Of a stretch of 59,071 bases of DNA, positions 52,583-59,071 are shown piece by piece (positions within the stretch are counted from its first letter, which is position 1; every line of letters starts with the position of its first letter). The DNA comes from Caldithrix sp. (GTDB lineage: Bacteria; KSB1; UBA2214; DYKH01), in NCBI GenBank assembly GCA_020722685.1, contig DYKH01000016.1, positions 1 to 59,071 on the forward strand, in the 5' to 3' direction. Under the pieces are notes generated by a model that saw only the letters and a list, made by a program, of their open reading frames with translations, was not told the origin of the DNA and ran no database searches. The position numbers and the translations under genes were made by a program.

Positions 52583-52645
52583 AGGCTCCTCGGTTCTTTA
52601 GGCAGTCCCTCCTCCCTAACTGCTTGCCGGGGAGCCTCTTTTTTT
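52583..52645 (+). terminator. Intrinsic terminator after the T9SS gene
   Basis: AGGCTCCTCGG (52583-52593) pairs with CCGGGGAGCCT (52627-52637), one G-T pair in eleven, followed by C and a run of seven Ts. It is a strong rho-independent terminator for plus-strand transcription. Confidence 0.75.
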
Positions 52646-52657
52646 CAGGCAGCCGCG

Positions 52658-52693
52658 CTCATAATCGTAATCTTCATCGTAATCATACTCGCC
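52658..52693. repeat. Short hexanucleotide repeat
   Basis: CTCATA, ATCGTA, ATCTTC, ATCGTA, ATCATA, CTCGCC: six 6-mers of the same type as the array at 18632, but much shorter and more diverged. Confidence 0.6.
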
Positions 52694-52786
52694 TCGGCAA
52701 GCCTCCTTAGTTCCCAAACAACCCTGCCGGTCCATATCAGCCAGAGAATCCCAAATAAAACCCAAATGCCAAGCGCCAAATGTCAG

Positions 52787-54706
52787 TTATTTGAGTTGTA
52801 CGACGTTGGTCTCCAAATCGACGCGCAAGGAAAAGGGCCGACCATTCACATTAATTGCCAGGACGAGTCCCGTATCGCTTTCCGCTTCGACATTTGCGGA
52901 ATAGCTGGGTGGCGACTCGGCGCGGTAGGAAATGACCAAGACGATGAAGCGGTACTTCTTCTGCCGATGCAGTGGACAGATCGATAGATAGCGATTGACT
53001 TGGGTGGAAGTCTTGTAGGCTGCGGCAAAGCTGGACTCGTTTTGCGCGAAACTGACGACGCGGTTTTCCGCTTTGGTTGGCCGTAAAAATTGCACGTCCA
53101 AACTTGCCGGATCATTGGTTAGATGAAAGACTCCGGCAGCGTCCTCAGAGAATTGCCCGGCTCCGTGCATGAGCCACTCCAACCGGCGCAACGAATCCGC
53201 AGCAACGTCGTCCACAATCAGCGCGAAACTGCTGTCGAGCAAAACGACATAGCGGCGAAATCCTTCTAACAGATCGCCGTAAGCCGAGTCCGCCTCGGAA
53301 GCGGCATATTGCAGTTCGGGCGCTGATTGAAAGGCGATGATGTGTCCGCGAGATTTCGCACCCCATTGCTGGCCTTGGCCATCCACCAGCAAGGTATTAT
53401 GCCCGATGGTGGCGTTGGACTCAAAGTCCCAGCGGCGATTTTGCGGCTCAAAGAAGCCGAGACTGTGGGCTTAGGGCCAGGTCTCCGTTTCCATCAACAA
53501 TGGCCGGCCAAAGGCATGTAGGACGAAAGAGCTCAAATCCAGATGGGAGTGATTGGCAATAGTCTGCCCGGACTTGAAGCCAAGAAAAACCGCGTCGTCG
53601 CGCCAACTGCTGCGCATGCTGACAGTTTCCGTTTTGCGGAAGTATTTCCCCAGCGGCAAGGTCTGCGGGGATTGCGGGGCAGGCCCGGTGTCCAAGAACA
53701 ACAAATCCTCCAAGCCGGAACCGATGTTTTTCAGCGCGTTCCATTGCCAATAAAGATTGCGATAGCGAGCAGCCAGAGCTGCCATAAGCCAGGGGCGCGG
53801 CGCAGCCAACTCGCAATCGGAGAAATTGAAGCGGGATCCTTCCGGCGTGCGCATTTACAGGCCTAAATCCCCGGTGGCTTGCAGAAACGGCATTTGATAC
53901 AAATCTACCGCGCCATCGGCCATGGTGTAGAGCGCGTGCACGAACAGTACCGCTTGACCAATGCCATAGCCCCAATAGCCGAGGCCTTCATTCCAATCTC
54001 CATCAACGCCGCCGTGCTCCAACACCTCCATCACGCCATCAATGGCAAATTGCAGAGTCTCCTTCGCCTGCGGAACTTGCTCCACAATCGCCAAAGCGGT
54101 GACCCCCATTTCGCCGCAAATGACCGAGCGCCAGTTGTGCTCCGCCTTGGTCCATCCTTCCGCCTTGGTTTTGTAGACTCGATAAAACGGCTCGATGGCT
54201 CGCCGCAGCAATGCTTCTTCAATCTGTCTCTTCTCTTTTCCGGACAAAGCTGAGAATAGCCAATCATAGCACAAGGCGATGCTGTTGGCCACCCCGGCGA
54301 CTCCCAAATCGACGATGCGCGGCTGGTGCTCGGCCATGACCCAATCCGGCCAAGCTAACATTTGCTGTACGATCCCCTTAGCGCGGTCGGCGTATTGTTT
54401 TTCGCCCGTCAGGACGTAGGCAAAGGAAAGGCGCTCGGCAGCGTTACGAGCTTTGTTGCGGGAAAATTTGAAATCGGAATAATCCGCAGCGGGTTGTGCG
54501 ATCATCTCCTCGCATGCCGCGATAAACGGCAGATAGCTTTGCGGAAAGCTTTTGCCATTGCTACGAAGATTTCCCAGACCTTCGGCGTCAAAGTGCAACC
54601 GCGGATGTGTCGGCTTGGTGGGGATACGCCAGGCTTCGAGCTGGCGGAAGAAGTCTTTGTTTGTTGGGAACGGCATGCAGGAAATTCGGCAAAGACCACA
54701 GAACAA
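52787..54706 (-). pseudogene. Heparinase II/III-family polysaccharide lyase, two in-frame TAA
   Basis: Three open segments (54706-53855, 53854-53471, 53470-52787) lie in one frame and together give ~630 residues, near a full oligo-uronide lyase / heparinase-II/III-like protein. The first begins HPRLHFDAEGLGNLR and is an alpha-helical toroid (HNWRSVICGEMGVTALA). The second holds FRKTETVSMRSSWRDDAVFL and HSHLDLSSFVLHAFG. The third has ATIGHNTLLVDGQGQQW. Breaks are TAA at 53857-53855 (directly followed by ATG) and TAA at 53473-53471. There is no frameshift. The start is unclear: ATG at 54676 or TTG at 54706. It lacks an obvious export signal. It is probably recently inactivated. Confidence 0.8.
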
Positions 54707-55687
54707 TTGTCCACAGAAACAACCACTGCTGCAGCTTCGGCCTGATTAGGAGTCGCGGACGTTTTCGAGGTGAGAATATTACAGGCGACCCTACTTCCGT
54801 TCTTCGGACCGAAACGCAGACGAACCTTGAATGGCATTGGCAAATCGTTTAGAGGGTGGCGCGGAAAAGCGTGGGCAGGCGAAGAATTGATCTGAGCATG
54901 GGCACTCCTCCATTGCAGGTTTTTGCGTGCCTGGAAATATAGCGAATCTTGTTTTGAATCGAGAGGACATTTATTGGTTCCCCTATTGCTAAATTTTGGC
55001 AACGGCCATGAAGAGTCAAACGAATGAAAATTTTCTAAAATTTCTCTTGACATTCTGTCAGATTAGAGCTATCATGCATTAGAAAGTGAATGATTCATTT
55101 TCTCTCACGGGACGGATTGACAGGTCTACTGAGCTTTCTCGGCTACAAAGGGTGGGGATAAAAGCCTGTTGAATTAGCTTCTCAGCATGGAACGTTTGAC
55201 ACCACTCAGGCTCTTATGCTTCCCCCATGTTTTCTACAAATAGCACTTTGATCCATCCTATAATTCGGCGGTGCAAAACTGCCCTCTAGGTTTGCGGCAC
55301 ACCTAATTTTGTCGCGCAAGGCTTGAGGGAGCAAGCCTTGAAAAAAATAGAAAATATTTTCATTCTAATTGCAGAATTTTCGCCGAAAAATGTATCTATA
55401 TATATATGTAGGGCTACCGGGACAGTATTTGAGCGCCTTGTCCCTTTTGGTTATTTGATTCTGCAATTCTTAGAAGAGGAGATATCAAGCTGTTTGCTGA
55501 TTTCTTGAGAGAAGGTCATATGCAAATGTATCTTTTGATCAGTAAAGAAAAGGGATTTATTCTCACGCATTACAGTGGCATTCCACCTTGATTTCCAACA
55601 CGAAACAAGCGTGCTTGTAGGAATTCATCGTTCTTTTGCACTCCGATAGCGCTTTGACTTTACGAGTTATCCAGAAGAGGTACAACA
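54707..55687. other. AT-rich region without a recognised gene
   Basis: Nearly 1 kb. The composition changes here from about balanced to AT-rich, which continues to about 58.45 kb. A small frame at 55323-55508 (61 codons) is hydrophobic but has no good ribosome site, and I do not trust it. A near-consensus promoter (55047-55075) is the only clear feature. It lies ~610 bases before the next gene, so it may drive an untranslated RNA or a missed small gene. Confidence 0.45.
55047..55075 (+). promoter_or_regulatory. Near-consensus sigma70 promoter
   Basis: TTGACA, exactly 17 bases, TATCAT. The -35 is perfect and the -10 matches at five of six positions. No gene starts shortly after it. Confidence 0.55.
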
Positions 55688-56386
55688 ATGAGAACCAGCT
55701 TATTAATCGTCATCCTTCCGTTATGCATTGCAAAACAGACACCCGCGCAAGACTATTTCTATATCAGAGCGGGAGGAAACTACACAATTTTTAGAGGAGA
55801 AAAAACATACCTGCAAGCAGGTTCTTCTTTTGGCATAGGACGCCAATGGAATTATCGTAACAGGTCTGGTTGGTCAAAAGGTATTGGCTGGGCTTTAGAG
55901 TTGGTTTATACGAACAAAAGAGCACTTCTAAAAAACAAAACTGTGGGAGGTGGCTTGAGTTATGATTATATAGTCTCTTATGAAGACATTCATTGTTCTG
56001 TGACTTCGTTTGAAATTCCTGTGCTATTAACTTTTGACTATCCGCTTTACAAAAAATTGAAAGCGCACTTTAATATGGGACCAGCGTTATCTCTAGGCAT
56101 AAAAGATCGATCTCGAAGTTACAGGCAAAAAGTAAAGTTATTGGAGCCCGATCAGCGCTCAAATTACCCTTTTGACTATGTAGTTAATCCAGGAGATCCA
56201 ACCATTGCCGATAGCTGGGGTCTTGTCTTTAATCTAGGTGCCGGCATTTCATATTCATCCTTTTCTTTTGATATTCTCTTGTCCCCGGCCTTACTTTACG
56301 AGATTGCGACCATTACGGCAATTAACTTCTATGAGACACCAGATACTTTTCACTCTTTTATCACATTGAGATTCAACATTGAATGA
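55688..56386 (+). CDS. Putative outer-membrane beta-barrel protein (PorT-like)
   Basis: 232 residues with a short signal peptide (SLLIVILPLCIAKQTPAQ). The alternating strands are rich in Tyr, Gly and Ser (GIGWALELVYTNKRAL, FEIPVLLTFDYPLY, LVFNLGAGISYSSFSFDILL) and it ends SFITLRFNIE. The pattern matches PorT-type outer-membrane barrels of FCB bacteria, although I cannot name a close relative. It is strongly AT-rich compared with the left part of the window. A ribosome site AGAGG precedes the ATG. It is 14 bases before the beta-helix gene and likely co-transcribed. Confidence 0.7.
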   Translation: MRTSLLIVILPLCIAKQTPAQDYFYIRAGGNYTIFRGEKTYLQAGSSFGIGRQWNYRNRSGWSKGIGWALELVYTNKRALLKNKTVGGGLSYDYIVSYEDIHCSVTSFEIPVLLTFDYPLYKKLKAHFNMGPALSLGIKDRSRSYRQKVKLLEPDQRSNYPFDYVVNPGDPTIADSWGLVFNLGAGISYSSFSFDILLSPALLYEIATITAINFYETPDTFHSFITLRFNIE

Positions 56387-56400
56387 AAGGGAGGTTAGCA

Positions 56401-59071
56401 ATGAATCGCCTTAGAAGGTTTTTCGTAATCATGCTTGTTTTTGCATTCTATCATGTACATGGTTTTTCTCAGATTCTTGATGGCACAGGTCGTATTCCTC
56501 TGGATTGGCAAGTTGATTGGACAAATGCGGGGCTCTTACCTTCATCTCGCCCAGGAGGCTTTTTGCCTGCTACACCTACTTCCGTAGCGAACATACACGT
56601 GATAACACATGGCGGTGACTATAATGCAAAAGTTCGAGATGCTCTAAACGCGGCAGAAGGTACGCCTGGTTCCGATCTCATCTATTTTCCAGGGGGAATT
56701 TATGAATTAACAGATCCTTCACTATTTGTACTAAGAAACGATGGTACCCACAATCACAGTAACATTATTTTTCGAGGTGCGGGTGCAAATCAGACCATCA
56801 TAAAATTTACGGCAGGAAAAGATGGGACTGTCTTTGACATTCAAGGAATTGTGACAAGCAGCGATTTCTCAGTCGCCGACATTAGTAAAGGAAGCTATCG
56901 ATTTACTAGCAATAACTTTGATGGCACCCCTGGGGATTGGATACACATCCATGAAACGACATTTCCAGCACAGACTGGGGCAGTTATAGGTCAGATAACT
57001 CAAATTTATGCGAATGTCACGTCAAGGTTTGACTCGGTGAAAGATGCAGCAAGCAAAGAGTATATAAATTCAAGGGGATTAGTCGTGAGAAGGATCCAGC
57101 CAATTGCGAATGTCGGCATTGAAGATCTGACCATCATAAGGATGGACGGAGAAAAATCGACCGAAGGAAGCTATACTTGTGGTAATAATATAAAATTTGA
57201 CCATGCTGTAAATTGTTGGGTGAAAGGCGTGCATCTACAAAATACTTGCAGGCATCACATAAGTATAAGTCGTAGTTCTCATATTGAAGTGAACGGTTGT
57301 TTAATACAATTTGCCCAATATTATGGTGGAGACTCTTATGGGTATGGAATTGCCTTGGGAGAGAGTAGCACCAATTGCTTGATAGAGAACAATATTTTTG
57401 CGTCGTTAAGGCATTCTATGGGAATTGGTACTGGAGCCAACTGTAATGTTCTTGCATATAATTATTCGACAACTGAACAAGCGAGTTATACAGTGAAAGT
57501 ACCTAAATTCGGATGGCCTCTTATTGAAGTTGAATACAAAGATTCTGATCTTTGCCTTCATGGAAGGTTCTCTTATGCTAATTTATACGAGCATAATTAT
57601 GTTGAGTGGATCGAAGCAGATGATACACATGGTCAAAATGGATACTACAATGCATTCGTTCGGAATAAAGTTTACGATTGGGATGATATTGCAATTTATG
57701 ATACTCGCTATTTTTCTGTTCTCGGGTGTGAAACCGATGCTGTTTCTGTCTATGGCCTCTACAATCCTTATGTGGATGAGTATGGTTATCGCAATTCACA
57801 ATGGTACAGCCATTCTGCTGCTAGTCCTTACAATAAGTCAGATTTTACTCTTGGTGATGTATCCTACTACTATTCTTCTACCCCTGATTTTCTTGGAGGA
57901 ATAATGTTCCCATCCATTGGTCCAAGAAGATATACAGGAGAACCCGTCCCACCGGACGAAATTCCAGCACATGTAAGAAGCAACAATACTGACTTTCATT
58001 TTACCTATTTACCAAGCCCCACTCCATTTCCTTTAAGCTCATCATATGAGATTACTACTGGTGATGCCAATGAAAGCATAACAAAAATATCCAGCGATGC
58101 AACAATAAGTTTCATAGACGATCCACTTCCTGAGTACGCCCCCGGAGCATACATCTGTGATGTATATGAGCTATCATCTATAATTCACTTCTGCCCCAGC
58201 TATGCACAAATTCCATCATGTTGGCTAAATTACTACGGTTACTCCTATGACAGTTCTAACAATGCTAGTCATTATCTTAATGAGAGTTCAGCTCATGCTA
58301 AAACTGAACTTAAAACTTATTTTTATTTTATAAAGTGGAATTCGCTAGGGCAAGAGATTAATGAATGGGCCCCCTATAATCCCTACGCACTCTCTTTTGA
58401 ATACGGTGTTTGTGGAATTCCTGGTACCAACACACTTTCGGGCTCCTTGCCGCATGATGAGAGTTGGTGCGGCACCCATACATTGACTGGTGATGTCACT
58501 GTCCCTTCGGGTATTACTCTTACAATTTTGCCTGGCACTACTGTCAGAGCTCCTGCCGGCAAAAAGATCACCGTCAGCGGCATCCTTAAGGCTCAGGGTA
58601 CATCCAGCCAACGCATCACCTTCGACAAATCCGGCTCTTCCAGTTGGTGGGGCATCAAGTTCGAGAACTCGAGCGTCGATGCCGAGTGCATCTTAGATTA
58701 CTGCACCATCAAGAACACCAATTATGGCGCCTACTGCAATTATGCTTCGCCCACTATCACCAATTGTTCCTTTGAGAGCAGCATCGTCGGCATCTATAAC
58801 TACTATTCGCCGAACAGCCAGATCATCCGTTATAATCTGCTGTGGCTTTGCTCCAGTTATGGCATGCTGCTTTCGCACGCTGATCGCGAAATTCGTGATA
58901 ACTCCATCTGCAGCGGCACCGCCGGCTCCAGCGGATTGCGCTTGGACTATTCAAGCTCCTCACTCATCGTCACCAACGAAATCTATAACATGCCCGCGCA
59001 TGGGGTGATACTGAGCGCTTCATCTCCAGTCATAGTCTGGAATGACATTTATGACAATTCCAGCAATGGCG
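56401..59071 (+). CDS. Secreted right-handed beta-helix protein, partial at window end
   Basis: An uninterrupted frame of 890 codons that runs off the right edge. It starts with ATG after GGGAGG and has a signal peptide (RRFFVIMLVFAFYHVHGFSQ). Residues ~60-400 have parallel beta-helix character of pectate-lyase/NosD type (SDLIYFPGGIYELTDPSLF, IIFRGAGANQTIIKF, CLIENNIFASLRHSMGIG). From about residue 695 a second module begins (LTGDVTVPSGITLTILPGTT, then WWGIKFENSS, CILDYCTIKN, PTITNCSFES), another beta-helix type common in FCB secreted proteins. The first ~2 kb is AT-rich, whereas the last ~600 bases use GC-richer codons. A T9SS sorting domain may lie beyond the edge. Confidence 0.85.
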   Translation, partial: MNRLRRFFVIMLVFAFYHVHGFSQILDGTGRIPLDWQVDWTNAGLLPSSRPGGFLPATPTSVANIHVITHGGDYNAKVRDALNAAEGTPGSDLIYFPGGIYELTDPSLFVLRNDGTHNHSNIIFRGAGANQTIIKFTAGKDGTVFDIQGIVTSSDFSVADISKGSYRFTSNNFDGTPGDWIHIHETTFPAQTGAVIGQITQIYANVTSRFDSVKDAASKEYINSRGLVVRRIQPIANVGIEDLTIIRMDGEKSTEGSYTCGNNIKFDHAVNCWVKGVHLQNTCRHHISISRSSHIEVNGCLIQFAQYYGGDSYGYGIALGESSTNCLIENNIFASLRHSMGIGTGANCNVLAYNYSTTEQASYTVKVPKFGWPLIEVEYKDSDLCLHGRFSYANLYEHNYVEWIEADDTHGQNGYYNAFVRNKVYDWDDIAIYDTRYFSVLGCETDAVSVYGLYNPYVDEYGYRNSQWYSHSAASPYNKSDFTLGDVSYYYSSTPDFLGGIMFPSIGPRRYTGEPVPPDEIPAHVRSNNTDFHFTYLPSPTPFPLSSSYEITTGDANESITKISSDATISFIDDPLPEYAPGAYICDVYELSSIIHFCPSYAQIPSCWLNYYGYSYDSSNNASHYLNESSAHAKTELKTYFYFIKWNSLGQEINEWAPYNPYALSFEYGVCGIPGTNTLSGSLPHDESWCGTHTLTGDVTVPSGITLTILPGTTVRAPAGKKITVSGILKAQGTSSQRITFDKSGSSSWWGIKFENSSVDAECILDYCTIKNTNYGAYCNYASPTITNCSFESSIVGIYNYYSPNSQIIRYNLLWLCSSYGMLLSHADREIRDNSICSGTAGSSGLRLDYSSSSLIVTNEIYNMPAHGVILSASSPVIVWNDIYDNSSNG

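Noticed and set aside
52787..54706. Selenocysteine or UGA recoding of the split lyase gene
   Set aside because: Both in-frame stops are TAA, not TGA, so the nearby tRNA-Sec cannot decode them.
55323..55508. A 61-codon small gene in the AT-rich gap
   Set aside because: Ordinary chance length for AT-rich DNA, no clear ribosome site and no recognisable feature.
57524..57904. A hydrophobic 126-codon frame inside the beta-helix gene
   Set aside because: It lies in another frame of a continuous 890-codon reading frame with a clear signal peptide and beta-helix pattern, and has no ribosome site.

Overview
The window looks like chromosomal DNA from a bacterium of the FCB superphylum, most likely Calditrichota, candidate division KSB1 or a close relative. 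This is inferred from a Por-type (T9SS type A) C-terminal sorting domain with the FPNPFNP signature, several outer-membrane beta-barrel proteins, moderate GC content and abundant short-tandem-repeat hairpins. No rRNA or CRISPR array is present. One selenocysteine tRNA is.

Left part (about 0.25-18.5 kb, all on the minus strand): a nitrate/nitric-oxide respiration cluster. Read in the direction of transcription it holds an Rrf2-type Fe-S regulator under a strong sigma70-like promoter overlapped by a palindrome, a membrane polyferredoxin protein, a DUF438-hemerythrin-PAS protein, a DUF1858/DUF2249 protein, a SAM methyltransferase, a hemerythrin, a two-haem NorC and NorB, a fragment of an ECF sigma factor, an outer-membrane protein, and a nar operon. 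The nar operon encodes a membrane diheme cytochrome c, NarG, NarH, NarJ and NarI, and is followed by a TDT/SLAC1-family channel. No nitrite or nitrous oxide reductase is in the window.

Middle part: the selenocysteine tRNA (18.9 kb), lying beside hexanucleotide repeats. Then comes a tripartite RND efflux system on the minus strand (adaptor, pump, TolC), with a strict 10-bp repeat array between pump and TolC. Plus-strand genes follow: acyl-CoA ligase, penicillin-acylase-family amidase, cyclic-nucleotide-binding protein, AI-2E-family permease, and a histidine kinase/sigma54 response regulator pair preceded by a duplicated ~105-nt element. Next is an operon-like run STAS - ExbB - ExbD - ExbD - TonB - (decayed second tonB) - small membrane protein - PstS-like lipoprotein - TPR protein - PsbP-like lipoprotein, which I read as a TonB-energised envelope system of unknown substrate.

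Right part: CCA-adding-type nucleotidyltransferase and UbiB-family kinase (minus), a 1535-residue secreted multi-domain protein with a short T9SS-sorted partner, a heparinase-II/III-family gene broken by two in-frame TAA codons, and an AT-rich segment with a beta-barrel gene and a large beta-helix protein that runs off the window. The codon and base composition of that last gene changes abruptly near its end.

A recurrent theme is short tandem repeats of 6, 7 or 10 bp, often as inverted arrays able to form hairpins. The 7-bp and 10-bp families share a TTGAC-like core. All function calls rest on motifs read by eye; no database search was run.
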